From assembly GCA_035504415.1 (NCBI GenBank), contig DATJRY010000005.1:124001-188000 (forward strand): a stretch of DNA of 64,000 nucleotides. Direction: 5' to 3'. A program made the translations under genes and the position numbers. Under the pieces are notes generated by a model. The model was not told the DNA's origin. It saw only the letters and a program-made list of their open reading frames with translations, and searched no databases. Shown here piece after piece: positions 34,990 through 43,911 of this stretch; the stretch's first letter is position 1, and every line of letters starts with the position of its first letter. Source of the stretch: Candidatus Sulfotelmatobacter sp. (GTDB lineage Bacteria; Vulcanimicrobiota; Vulcanimicrobiia; Vulcanimicrobiales; Vulcanimicrobiaceae).

Positions 34990-35707
34990 AGGCACACCCC
35001 TTCACCCCGTACGCGAGTTCGAACGCAGGCTTGCACGGGCGAACCGAGCTGCCCTGCCCTCGTTCGCATGTGCGATCGCGGTACTGGCGTGTGGCGCGGC
35101 CGCGCCGTCGCCGAGCGTACGCGCCGTCGCGGTCGTGGCTCGGCTGGACTACGTCGACGACGAGACGCGCACGTTCGTCGCGTCGGCGTACGACCTCGCG
35201 CAGACGCGGCGGATCCACGTCCACGTCGAGATGCACTTCCGCACGACGTCAGCGCAGCGAACGACCGTCGCGAGCCCCGGCGGCTACGCCCTCGCGGCTA
35301 CCGGGACGTTGAGCTGGAGCGCGTCGGGCTTTCCCAACCTGTACGGCACGAGCCACGCCGAAGCGGGTTCCTGCGACAACACCAGCGGTTCTGTGCCGGC
35401 CGTGCTGCACGTCAGCCGCGGTGGCGGCGTGGGCGCGATCGACGTCCAGCCGGCGCAGACGAACGTTCCCGACGGCTTGCACGCATGCCCGCCCTTCGTC
35501 GTCAACTACGACGGCGGGGCATCGGCCGGCAGCGCCGTGTACGGCAGCGTGACCGAGACCGAACGGTACGGCGATCCGCCACCGGTCCTCACGCCGGACC
35601 AGGCCGGCCCGCTGCTCGTGCTGCTCGAACGCACGCGCTCGAGCGTGGGGCCGAACGCCCTCGACGAGCGGCTCACGATTCGCGGGACGATCGAGTTCGC
35701 TCAGTAA
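34970..35707 (+). CDS. putative lipoprotein of unknown function
   Basis: A 245-residue protein. A hydrophobic stretch LPSFACAIAVLACG contains a lipobox-like VLAC, and the mature part is rich in beta-strands and Thr/Ser (YALAATGTLSWSASGFPNLYG, SGSVPAVLHVSRGGG) without a known motif. No ATG, GTG or TTG lies close to the signal, so ATG 34970 is the nearest in-frame start. That gives a long N-terminal region and a 20-base overlap with the divergent patatin gene. The start may be wrong or non-canonical. Confidence 0.6.
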   Translation: MSQNRGIGTPLHPVREFERRLARANRAALPSFACAIAVLACGAAAPSPSVRAVAVVARLDYVDDETRTFVASAYDLAQTRRIHVHVEMHFRTTSAQRTTVASPGGYALAATGTLSWSASGFPNLYGTSHAEAGSCDNTSGSVPAVLHVSRGGGVGAIDVQPAQTNVPDGLHACPPFVVNYDGGASAGSAVYGSVTETERYGDPPPVLTPDQAGPLLVLLERTRSSVGPNALDERLTIRGTIEFAQ

Positions 35708-35794
35708 CCACCCTGTAACCACCGCCGGGTACCGTCGAGTCGTGCCCAGGCCTGGCGGCCGCCACGGTCACTACCTCATCCAACGGAGTGCGAC

Positions 35795-36748
35795 ATGCAA
35801 CAGATCCTCACGGTTGCGGGCGGCCTCATCGCCGTCTACATCATCCTCGCCTTGATCGTCTCGCAGGTCGTCGAGTGGATCAACACCACCTGGAACATGC
35901 GCGGAAAGCTCTTGTACAAGGGCATTCTCGAGATGCTCTCGGCACGCCGCAACGCGGGTGGTTCCGGGCAAACGCTCGTCACCGAGATCTACGCGCACCC
36001 GCTGGTCGGCAATCTCGGTCTCAAGCAGAAACCCAGCTACATCGGAGCGCGCACCTTCACGGTCTCGCTGATCGCCGCGCTGCGCACGCTGCCGGCCCAG
36101 CCCGGGAAACAACTGCCGCCGGTACCGAATCTGAGCGCGGACGGGGTGGCGCTGTTGAACGACCTCCAAGCACGCGTCGCCGCCGTCTTCGCACCGAACG
36201 ATCCGGTCGGCAAGAGCTTGGGCCTGGTCATCGAGCAGACCGAAAACGTCTACGAGAGCGTCCTGGGGTCGATCGACGCCTGGTTCAACGCGCAGATGGA
36301 CCGGATCACCGGGACCTTCAAGCGCTACTCGGCCTACTTTCAGATCGGCCTCGCGGCGATCATCGTCTACGTGCTGCGGGTCGACACGCTCGCACTCGTC
36401 GGCCAGCTGAACACATCGTCCGCGGCCCAGAGCGCGATCGCGGTGGCGCAAGGCCTGCAGAACGGCACGACCTCGCTCGACGCCGCGCTTCAAGCCCTGG
36501 CGAAATACGACGTCATCCCCTCGAACCTCACCTTTCCCGCCGCATGGCAGCCGCCGCACGACGTGAAGGTGTGGGTCGGGATGGCGATCACCTGGTTCGC
36601 GATCCTGCTCGGCGCGCCGTTCTGGTTCGACGTGCTCAAGCGGTTCACGCCGGTCCGGCTGACGGGTCCGAAGATCGATCCGCAAGCCGCGGCCCAAGGC
36701 GACCAGCAAGCCGTGCCCTCGCCGCTGGCCGGACCGGCGGCCCCCTAA
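35795..36748 (+). CDS. membrane-anchored hypothetical protein
   Basis: A 317-residue protein with an N-terminal membrane helix (residues 6-26, GGLIAVYIILALIVSQVVEWI), one or two central ones (about 188-206) and a C-terminal one (about 268-285, GMAITWFAILLGAPFWFDVL). A large cytosolic helical region carries AWFNAQMDRITGTFKRYSAYFQ. The pattern VVEWINTT...RGKLLYKGI and GAPFWFDVLKRF recurs in uncharacterised bacterial membrane proteins. GGAG lies 8 bases before the ATG. Its stop overlaps the stop of the convergent CoA-ligase gene. Confidence 0.7.
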   Translation: MQQILTVAGGLIAVYIILALIVSQVVEWINTTWNMRGKLLYKGILEMLSARRNAGGSGQTLVTEIYAHPLVGNLGLKQKPSYIGARTFTVSLIAALRTLPAQPGKQLPPVPNLSADGVALLNDLQARVAAVFAPNDPVGKSLGLVIEQTENVYESVLGSIDAWFNAQMDRITGTFKRYSAYFQIGLAAIIVYVLRVDTLALVGQLNTSSAAQSAIAVAQGLQNGTTSLDAALQALAKYDVIPSNLTFPAAWQPPHDVKVWVGMAITWFAILLGAPFWFDVLKRFTPVRLTGPKIDPQAAAQGDQQAVPSPLAGPAAP

Positions 36749-38604
36749 GTCGCCGCCCCCGCCGCCCGGCGCGCGACGATCACCGCGTCGCCGGGATGGG
36801 GCTCGTGGGCGGCGTCGGCCAGCTGCGCACGGCGCGCCAGCACCGTGCGCGCGTTGAGCGAGCCCTTATCGGTGATCTCGCCCGCGTCGAGCGCGGGCGG
36901 TTCGACCAACAGCAGCAGCCGCGCGATGCGCGTCGCGCTTCCGGTCGCTTCGGCGGCGAGCGCGTCGAGCATCGCGGCCAGCTGTGCGCGCAGCGCGGGG
37001 CTGGCGCACACGGCGGCCAGCGGCGCGTCGGCCGGCACGTCGGTCGCCAGCGCGCGCGCGCGAGCCGGATCGACGAACGCCAGCGCCACGATCTCGTCGC
37101 GATTCGGACCCGAGAGCACCGCGTCGGTCAGCAGTCCACCGAAGCGCGCGACCAGCCGCGTGCGCAGCGGCCCTGCGCTCACCCACGTCCCGGTCGCGAG
37201 CTTGAAATCCTCGGCGATCCGCCCGTCGAAGAAAAAGCCCTCCTCCGGCCGCGCCTCGTCGACGAAGCGCAGCGCGTCGCCGATGCGATAGAACCCGTCC
37301 TCGTCGAAGGCTTCGCGCGTGCGGACCGGATCGCGAAAGTAGCCGGGCGTGATGTTGTCGCCGCGCAAGCGCAGCTCGAGCTTGCCGTCGACCGGGACCA
37401 GCTTTGCCGTCACGCCCGGGATCGGCACGCCGACGTAGCCGGGTCCCGGTGCGAACCACGGCGCGGCCAGCGCCGCCGGCGCCGTCTCGGTCGAGCCCAA
37501 GCTGGTCGTCATCAGGATGCGCTCGCCGGTCGTCGCGACCGCCAGCTCCTGCAGCGCGTCCCACAGGTGCGGCGAAAGCCCCGCGCCGGAGTAGAACAGC
37601 ACGCGCAGCCGCGAGAAGAATCGCTGCGCCAACGCCGGGTCGCGGCGCAGCGCGTCGATCAGCAGCTCGTAGCCTTTGGGGACGTCGAAGTAGATGGTCG
37701 GCGCCACCTCGCGCAGCGCGCGCACCGTCTCGCCGAACAGCGCCGGCGCGGGCTTGCCGGGGTTGACGTAGAGCGTCCCGCCGTTGGCCAGCACGATGCC
37801 CACGTTGTGATTGCCGCCGAAGGTATGGTTCCACGGCAGCCAGTCCAGGATCACCGGCGGCTCGTCGGTCAGGAACGCGAGGAAGCCTTGGATCATACGC
37901 TGATTCGCGCACAGCATCCGGTGCGTGTTGACGACGCCTTTCGGCGTCCCGGTCGAGCCCGACGTGAAGAGGATCTTCGCGATCGTGTCGGGGCCGACGG
38001 CAGCGTGCGCGCGGGCCAGCGCCGCGCCGGGCTCGGCCGCCAGCAGCGCGGCGAACGGCGTCGTCGCGCGCGCCGGATGCGGGGCCCGCGAGGTGACCAA
38101 CTCCGCGTCGGGCGGCACGGCAGCGTCGATCGCGGCCGCGTAGGCCGCGCCGTCGCTCGCGTAGACCAGCCCCGGCGTCACCACCGCGAGCACCTCACGC
38201 AGCTTGCGGTGATCGGTCGAGACCAGCGAGTACGCGGTCGAGATCGGCGCGTACGGAACGCCGGCGTAGAGCGCGCCCAAGCCCAGCAGCGCGTGATCGA
38301 CGGCGTTCTCCGAGAGGATGGCGACGCCGCGCTCGGCGGTGAGACCACGGTCGATCAACGCGGCGCCGATCGCGCGCGCCGCCGCCAGTGCCTGCGCGTA
38401 CGTGACCCGCCGCCAGCCCTCGCCGTCGCGCTCGGCGACGAAGGCGCGCTCGGGCGCCCGGGCGGCCCAGTGCTCGAGGTGATCGGTCAGCCGGGCCGCG
38501 TAGGGACCCAGCGGCTCGCGGTTGCGCACGATGCGCGTGCCGTCGGAACGCCGCTCGACCTCGACCGCGCGCGAACCCAGCCGAACCGAGCGCACCTGGT
38601 GCAT
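36745..38604 (-). CDS. feruloyl-CoA synthase-like acyl-CoA synthetase
   Basis: A 619-residue adenylate-forming enzyme. The AMP-binding P-loop [12 protein letters not shown] is near residue 214, followed by [21 protein letters not shown] and [13 protein letters not shown]. The opening ([56 protein letters not shown]) is the family-specific start of feruloyl-CoA synthases. It activates hydroxycinnamic or related acids to CoA thioesters with ATP. The vanillin-forming hydratase partner (ech) is absent. A weak ribosome site precedes ATG 38604. It fits the aromatic-acid theme at 48-51 kb. Confidence 0.85.
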   Translation of the reverse strand: MHQVRSVRLGSRAVEVERRSDGTRIVRNREPLGPYAARLTDHLEHWAARAPERAFVAERDGEGWRRVTYAQALAAARAIGAALIDRGLTAERGVAILSENAVDHALLGLGALYAGVPYAPISTAYSLVSTDHRKLREVLAVVTPGLVYASDGAAYAAAIDAAVPPDAELVTSRAPHPARATTPFAALLAAEPGAALARAHAAVGPDTIAKILFTSGSTGTPKGVVNTHRMLCANQRMIQGFLAFLTDEPPVILDWLPWNHTFGGNHNVGIVLANGGTLYVNPGKPAPALFGETVRALREVAPTIYFDVPKGYELLIDALRRDPALAQRFFSRLRVLFYSGAGLSPHLWDALQELAVATTGERILMTTSLGSTETAPAALAAPWFAPGPGYVGVPIPGVTAKLVPVDGKLELRLRGDNITPGYFRDPVRTREAFDEDGFYRIGDALRFVDEARPEEGFFFDGRIAEDFKLATGTWVSAGPLRTRLVARFGGLLTDAVLSGPNRDEIVALAFVDPARARALATDVPADAPLAAVCASPALRAQLAAMLDALAAEATGSATRIARLLLLVEPPALDAGEITDKGSLNARTVLARRAQLADAAHEPHPGDAVIVARRAAGAAT

Positions 38605-38663
38605 GCCGCGACTATCCGGCGCGAGCACGAGCACTTCCCGCTCGCGCTCGCGCCGGGGCGCCG

Positions 38664-40574
38664 TCAGTCGTCCTGGCTGTTCTTGGCCGTGAAGCTGAAG
38701 GTGGCCGGCCCGTCGTCCCAGGTCGTCGACGAGTGGTCGAGCCACATCGAGCCACCGACCGTCCCGCCCATCGGAACGTTGAAGGTGTACGGCCCGAACT
38801 GACAGTTCTGACTCGACTGGTCGTCGTTGTCGTACTGCGTCTGCGTGATCGAGAACTCGATCGAGAGGTCCTGGGCCAGCGTCGCGTCGACCGTGTACAT
38901 GACGTTGTACTTGCCCGGGTTGTCGCAATCGATCCCCAGCGAGTTGAACACCTGACCGGGGCTGAGCGGGATCGACTGCTGGTCCGGTCCGATGCTGACG
39001 TTCTGCGTGCTCTCGAACCACGCGCTGTGCTGTCCGTTGTAGGTGTAGAGGATGTCGAGCCGCCGGAAGATGTCGGATGGCGGCTGCAGCGCGAGGTCGA
39101 CGACGATGTTCGCGTTCGACGCCGTCAACGTGACCGTCTTCGACGTCGAGTACTCGTAGTTCTCGTAGAGAACCTGAGCGCTGATGTTGTACGAACCGAT
39201 CCCGACGTGCTGGAGCTTGTAGGCGCCGTTGCCGTCGGTGTAGGCGTCCATCCCGTCGTACAGCTTGACGTAGGCGTTCTTGACGGCCTGGCCGTTGACC
39301 GTCACCTTGCCCGAGACGCTGCCCCAGGTGATGACCTGCTTCCAGCGCGAGACCGTGTACTGCTCGGGGTGCGCGTCGAGGAACTGCAGCGGCTCGGCGT
39401 ACCCGAGCACGCCGAAGGGCGGCGCCTTCCACCAGCGGATGTTGTCGGGGCTGACGGCGTTGGCGTTGCCCGGCGTCTGCCAGGCGTTCGAGCCGTAGCC
39501 GTTGGCGGCGTTGTCGAAGGCGAAGGTGTTGAGCAGCTGATCGGTGATGTCGCTCGCGATCGCGGTCGAGATGAACGGGATCTCGGAGATCCAGCCTTCC
39601 GCGTCGAGCACGTCCTGCTGGAAGATCCCGTTGAGGATGTTACCGCCGGTCGCGCGCTCGTCTTGCGTGTAGAAGAACAGCCCGTCGAGCATCTCCGGCC
39701 CGACCAGCGCGCCTTGCGCGACCGCGCTCGGCGTGAGGTCGCCTTCGGTGACGTATTGGTTGGTCGTCTCTTGGTGCACGCCGTTCTGGTGCATGCAGTA
39801 CCAGACGAACGACGAGCAGACCGCCGGGATCGTCCCGGCCGCCCAGCCGGCGTCGGCCGGCGCGGTGTAGGTGAGCGCCATCTCGGGCTTGGTGTAGCAG
39901 TAGAACCGGTAGTGCGCTTTCGGCGCGACGACGACGTTGCCGTTGGCGTCGACCTGTCCGCCGTGGCTGCGCGCGTAATCGGCGACGGTCATCAGCTTGG
40001 CGCGGGTCGCCGCGCTCTCGGGATCCGGCTTGACGACCAGCGGCGGCGTCAGCACGAACTGATCGTTGTCGGTGTTGCCGATCGCCTCGGCGTCGAAGCC
40101 GGCGATGCTGTACTTCTTCCCGTTGGGGTCGATCCAGGTCTCGCCGTTGAGCGCCGCGTCGATCGTCTGGGTGACCGAACCCGGCCACAAGTAGGTCAGC
40201 ACGTCGGGTTGGATGCCGCCCGCGCCGGCCAGACCCTGGGTGTAGTCGGGCAGCCGGTCCTCCGAGGCCGTGCAGTGGGTGACCTCGACGAAGTTCTTCG
40301 ACATGATCCCGGAGTGCGAGTGATACTGCGGCGGAGACATCGCGCGCAGGAGCTGCGAGATGATCGAGGTGCCGCCCGGCGCGAGGATGACGTCGCCCTT
40401 GAGCGCGTTCTGGAACTCGGCCGGCATCATCACCGTCTCGGTGACGTCGGTCAGCTGGCAGACGAGTTGGTGCGCGGCGGCGGTCGACGCGTCGCTGGTC
40501 GAGATGTTGTCGGGATCGCAGATTTGGCCGGCCGCGACGGGACCCGGCACGGGTGGTGGTGGCAGTCCTGCCAT
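38664..40574 (-). CDS. permuted papain-fold (YiiX/NlpC-P60-like) protein with carboxypeptidase-regulatory domain
   Basis: A 636-residue protein of unknown role. Residues 55-275 look like a permuted NlpC/P60 (YiiX-type) hydrolase: GDVILAPGGTSIISQLLR, then YHSHSGIM (His85/His87), then VCSSFVWYC with candidate nucleophile Cys253. Residues about 417-490 form a carboxypeptidase-regulatory-like sandwich (GSVSGKVTVNGQAVKNAYVKLYDG, TDGNGAYKL). A C-terminal beta domain follows, with three Cys. No signal peptide is seen, although the composition (Asn, Thr, Trp, Cys) suggests an exported protein. It starts 4 bases after the PKD-protein gene, so the two form an operon. Confidence 0.65.
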   Translation of the reverse strand: MAGLPPPPVPGPVAAGQICDPDNISTSDASTAAAHQLVCQLTDVTETVMMPAEFQNALKGDVILAPGGTSIISQLLRAMSPPQYHSHSGIMSKNFVEVTHCTASEDRLPDYTQGLAGAGGIQPDVLTYLWPGSVTQTIDAALNGETWIDPNGKKYSIAGFDAEAIGNTDNDQFVLTPPLVVKPDPESAATRAKLMTVADYARSHGGQVDANGNVVVAPKAHYRFYCYTKPEMALTYTAPADAGWAAGTIPAVCSSFVWYCMHQNGVHQETTNQYVTEGDLTPSAVAQGALVGPEMLDGLFFYTQDERATGGNILNGIFQQDVLDAEGWISEIPFISTAIASDITDQLLNTFAFDNAANGYGSNAWQTPGNANAVSPDNIRWWKAPPFGVLGYAEPLQFLDAHPEQYTVSRWKQVITWGSVSGKVTVNGQAVKNAYVKLYDGMDAYTDGNGAYKLQHVGIGSYNISAQVLYENYEYSTSKTVTLTASNANIVVDLALQPPSDIFRRLDILYTYNGQHSAWFESTQNVSIGPDQQSIPLSPGQVFNSLGIDCDNPGKYNVMYTVDATLAQDLSIEFSITQTQYDNDDQSSQNCQFGPYTFNVPMGGTVGGSMWLDHSSTTWDDGPATFSFTAKNSQDD

Positions 40575-40578
40575 GATC

Positions 40579-42120
40579 TTAGGCCCCCTTCTGGCTGGCG
40601 GAGAGAATTCCGGAACGGATCGCGGCGCGTGCCTGCGACTTGGCCGCGACGGTATGCGGCGGCGTCGAGAGCGCGATCGCGACGGTGTTGGTCGCCTCGT
40701 CGGCGGAGATCGCGCCGGCGTCGGCCGCGAGCTTGAGCTTCGGGTCGGTCGCGACCGTCAGCGCGGCCTTGCTGAAGTTCGCCAGGTCGAGGGTGATCTT
40801 CGGCGCGCTCGCCGCTTGCGTCAGCCACGCGCCGCCGCTCTGCGTGAGCGGGATGCGGAAGGTGCGCGAGAACAGCACGGGCGTCGTCGTGTTGCCCGAC
40901 TTGAAGCTGCCCTTGTAGTACACGATGAAGCCGGGGACGGCGCTGCCGAGCTTGGTGGCCGCGCTCAGCTCCGAGATCGGGATGACGATCCCGAAAGCGC
41001 TGGCGCCGTTGGCCTTGATCGTGATCGGCGTCTTCATGGTGGTGAAGGTCGGCGCCGGGAGCTGCGCGTCGACGTTGTCGCTGGTCGGCGTGAAGCCCAT
41101 CGACGTCAGCGTGATCGGCTCGGCCTCGACGTTGTAGACGGTCATCGAAGCCGTGAAGCCGACACCCTTTTGGAAGTTCGCATAGACGTCGGAGTCGACG
41201 TTGGGGACGATCGTCCCGAACTGCTTGCACATCTCGTACGCCGAGTTGAGCACCAGCGTGCGGGTCACGGTGACGTTGTCGTGCACGGAGGTGCAGGTCA
41301 CGTCGAAGGGCTGCGAGACCATCCCCACCTTGATGGCCGGGAAGTAGTCGTGGGTGACGGTCGGCGACTGCGTCGTCGCCGTCGTCCCGTCGCCGAAGTT
41401 CCACTTGTAGCTGGTCTGCTGCGGCGTCACCGTCAGGTTCAGCGATGGCACCACGGTGTACGCCGCGGTCGCCTTGACGTCGTTCGCGAGCGCTTGCGTC
41501 TGCGTCGCGTGCACGGTGCGCTGCGCGGCGGGCACGGCGGAGATGGCCTTGTCGAGCACGGTCGGCGGCGCCGGCACCACGGCCGGGCGGGTCGTGGTCG
41601 ACGTGACCTCGGGCTTCGCCGCGGCCGCGGCGGCAGCAGCCGCCGCCGCGGGCGTGGCGGGCGGCGGGACGGGCAGCTCGGCGCCCAACGAGAACGTCGC
41701 GACGTAGTGCGCACCGATCGTCTGGGTGAGCTGCAGCTTGGCGACGGGCGTGATGATCGGCGCCGTCAGCGTGCGCCGGAAGGTGACCGCGTCGCCGGCG
41801 ACGGTGACCGTCGCCGTCGCCGTTTCGCTCTGCGTGCCGTGCACGGCGCGAATCAGCAGCGTGCGGGTGCCGGCGCCCAGATACTGCACGTACCTGTGCG
41901 CGGTGGGAACGCCGTCGATCGTCACCGTGACGGGCGAGTTCGCCGCGTACGGCTTCCCGGAGCCGTCGAGAACTTCGATCAGCACCGACTGTCCCGGACG
42001 AGCCGTGCTCGGCGAGACCGTCACCGACCCGATCAGCTTCTCGGCGAGGATGATCGGTGATTTGAGCAGCACGTCACCGCTGACGACGGATGCCGTCGCC
42101 GGTGTGGTGGTTTCAGCCAT
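40579..42120 (-). CDS. PKD-domain hypothetical protein
   Basis: A 513-residue beta-rich protein. Residues about 30-110 form an Ig-like fold (GSVTVSPSTARPGQSVLIEVLDGSGKPY). A low-complexity linker of Pro and 11 Ala follows, and residues about 222-300 contain a PKD domain (YKWNFGDGTTATTQSPTVTHDY). The C-terminal 200 residues are another beta domain (NSAYEMCKQFGTIVPNVDSDVY). There is no signal peptide. GGAGG lies 6 bases before the ATG and a sigma-70-like promoter sits 97 bases upstream. Four bases separate it from the papain-fold gene. It may be a scaffold or adhesin for that partner. Confidence 0.65.
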   Translation of the reverse strand: MAETTTPATASVVSGDVLLKSPIILAEKLIGSVTVSPSTARPGQSVLIEVLDGSGKPYAANSPVTVTIDGVPTAHRYVQYLGAGTRTLLIRAVHGTQSETATATVTVAGDAVTFRRTLTAPIITPVAKLQLTQTIGAHYVATFSLGAELPVPPPATPAAAAAAAAAAAKPEVTSTTTRPAVVPAPPTVLDKAISAVPAAQRTVHATQTQALANDVKATAAYTVVPSLNLTVTPQQTSYKWNFGDGTTATTQSPTVTHDYFPAIKVGMVSQPFDVTCTSVHDNVTVTRTLVLNSAYEMCKQFGTIVPNVDSDVYANFQKGVGFTASMTVYNVEAEPITLTSMGFTPTSDNVDAQLPAPTFTTMKTPITIKANGASAFGIVIPISELSAATKLGSAVPGFIVYYKGSFKSGNTTTPVLFSRTFRIPLTQSGGAWLTQAASAPKITLDLANFSKAALTVATDPKLKLAADAGAISADEATNTVAIALSTPPHTVAAKSQARAAIRSGILSASQKGA

Positions 42121-42216
42121 GGAGCGCCTCCGAATGGGGCGAGAAGCGTGAGGCGCATCCGGCGCACGGAGCATCGCTCCGGCGGAAGACCTCACTGACC
42201 GATGGACTGCCGGGCC

Positions 42217-42245
42217 ACTATAGCGCATCGCGAGCGCGTCCACAA
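42217..42245 (-). promoter_or_regulatory. promoter of the PKD/papain-fold operon
   Basis: Reverse-strand TTGTGG (42240-42245) and TATAGT (42217-42222) are 17 bases apart. The -10 is good and the -35 fair. Transcription would start near 42210, giving a leader of about 90 bases. Confidence 0.55.
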
Positions 42246-42327
42246 GGGGCGCGCGTCAACTGGTCGCGATGTGCGCCGACGCACCGACGCTCGCCCGTCC
42301 TGCGCACGAGCGATCCCGCGCGGGTGA

Positions 42328-43911
42328 TCAGCGCGTGCGGCGCATGGCGACGATCGCGATGTCGTCGGTCACGTTCGTGGGCCCGGCGTCGCGCACGACG
42401 CGATCGCACAGCGCGTCCAGCTCGCCGCGGCCGTCGGCCACCGCGCGCGCGAGCCGCTCGAGGCCCTCTTCGATCGTCTCGCGGCGCCGTTCGATCAGCC
42501 CGTCGGTGAACAGAAGGAACAGATCGTCGCGCTCGAGCGCGAAGTCGTGCTCGGGCGCGGCTGCCGCTTCCACGCCGAGCAGCGGACCGCCGATCGGCAA
42601 GAAGCTCACGCCGCCGCGCGTCTGCAGCAGCGGCGGCGGATGCCCGGCGTTGGCCAAGGTGCCGCGGCCGTCGGTCGGATCGTAGACCGCGCAGCAGACC
42701 GTCGCGGTGACGTCGGGATGGAAGCGCAGCAGCAACCGGTTCAAGCGGACCAGCATGGCGCCCGGGCCGTGTCCCTCGAGCATGTACGAGCGAATCGCGG
42801 TCCGCAGCTGCGCCATCACCGCCGCGGCCTCCAGCGAGTGGCCGACCACGTCGCCGATCGCCACCACGATCCGGCCGTCCTCGAGGGTGAAGATCTCGTA
42901 GAAGTCGCCGCCGACCTCGGCGTGCTCGGCGCTGGCTTGGTAGCGCACGGCGATATCGACGCCCGGAATCGCGGGCACGACGTCCGGCAACAGGTTCCTC
43001 TGCAGCGTCAGCGCGATCTGCCGCTCGACGTCGAACGAACGCGCGTTGCGCAGCGCGATTCCGGCGGCGCGCGCGTACTGCTTGAGCACGACCTCCGCCT
43101 CGTCGCCGAAGGTGCGGATCGACGGCGACGCCGCGTGGCCGACCAGCAGAAAGCCGTGCACGCCCACCGGATCGCTGAACTCGGCGACCAGGAACGCGGG
43201 GACGCGCGCGACCGGCAGGACGCCCGCCAGCGCCGCCGCGCCGATCGAGGCGCGACCGGCCAGGACGCGCCGCGCGGCGTGCAGCACGGTCGCGTCGTGA
43301 TCGTACAGCACCGGCTCGTCGCCCGGCGCGGCGCCCGCCAGGAAGCTGCGTTCGCCGACCACGGCGGTTGCGATGGCGGTCGTCTCGAACAGCGCGGCCG
43401 CCTCGCCCGCGATCGCGATCAAAAGGTGCTCGAGCGTCGGCGCCTCGTTGAGCGCGTGGGTCGCATCGTTGAGCGCGCGCAGCCGGCGCGCCAACAGCGT
43501 GGCCGTGCGCTCGGCGGTCGCACCGCGCAACAGCGCTTCGACGCTGGCCAACAGCTCTTCGCGCTCGAGCGGCTCGACCAAATACCCCTCGGCGCCGCGG
43601 CGCAGTCCCTCGGAACGATCGGCCGGCTGGATCGCCGTCGCCGAGACGTGCAGCACCGGAATCGCGCCCGTCTCCGCGCCGGCCTTGACCCGCTCGCAGA
43701 CCTCGTACCCGGTCATGTCGGGCAGGTTGATGTCGAGCACGAGCAGGTCGGGCTGCTCGGAGAGGACGAGGTCGAGCGCCTCGGCGCCGGTCTTCCCTTC
43801 GATCACGTCGTAGCCGGCGCGGCGCAGCCACGTCGCCAAGACGTACCGGTTGCTCTCGCTGTCGTCGACGACGAGGATGCGGGTCCCCTCCGGGTTGGAT
43901 GCGTACGTCAC
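42328..43911 (-). CDS. response regulator with GAF and PP2C (SpoIIE/RsbU-type) phosphatase domains
   Basis: A 527-residue protein. The receiver (residues 11-125) has Asp16/Asp17 and phosphoacceptor Asp60 (VLDINLPDMTG), but the switch lysine position is Glu113 (YLVEPLE). A GAF-like domain spans about 130-300. The PP2C domain (310-525) carries GGDFYEI, AIGDVVGHS, FTDGLIERR and TDDIAIVAM, whose aspartates bind Mn. It should dephosphorylate a STAS protein in response to phosphorylation. The GTG start overlaps the upstream hybrid kinase gene by four bases. It is the last gene of the stressosome operon and its presumed output. Confidence 0.92.
   Translation of the reverse strand: MTYASNPEGTRILVVDDSESNRYVLATWLRRAGYDVIEGKTGAEALDLVLSEQPDLLVLDINLPDMTGYEVCERVKAGAETGAIPVLHVSATAIQPADRSEGLRRGAEGYLVEPLEREELLASVEALLRGATAERTATLLARRLRALNDATHALNEAPTLEHLLIAIAGEAAALFETTAIATAVVGERSFLAGAAPGDEPVLYDHDATVLHAARRVLAGRASIGAAALAGVLPVARVPAFLVAEFSDPVGVHGFLLVGHAASPSIRTFGDEAEVVLKQYARAAGIALRNARSFDVERQIALTLQRNLLPDVVPAIPGVDIAVRYQASAEHAEVGGDFYEIFTLEDGRIVVAIGDVVGHSLEAAAVMAQLRTAIRSYMLEGHGPGAMLVRLNRLLLRFHPDVTATVCCAVYDPTDGRGTLANAGHPPPLLQTRGGVSFLPIGGPLLGVEAAAAPEHDFALERDDLFLLFTDGLIERRRETIEEGLERLARAVADGRGELDALCDRVVRDAGPTNVTDDIAIVAMRRTR

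Noticed and set aside
36745-39432. 895-residue version of the CoA ligase
   Set aside because: The extra N-terminal part is Arg-rich shadow of the papain-fold gene. The feruloyl-CoA synthase family starts at [10 protein letters not shown] (38604).
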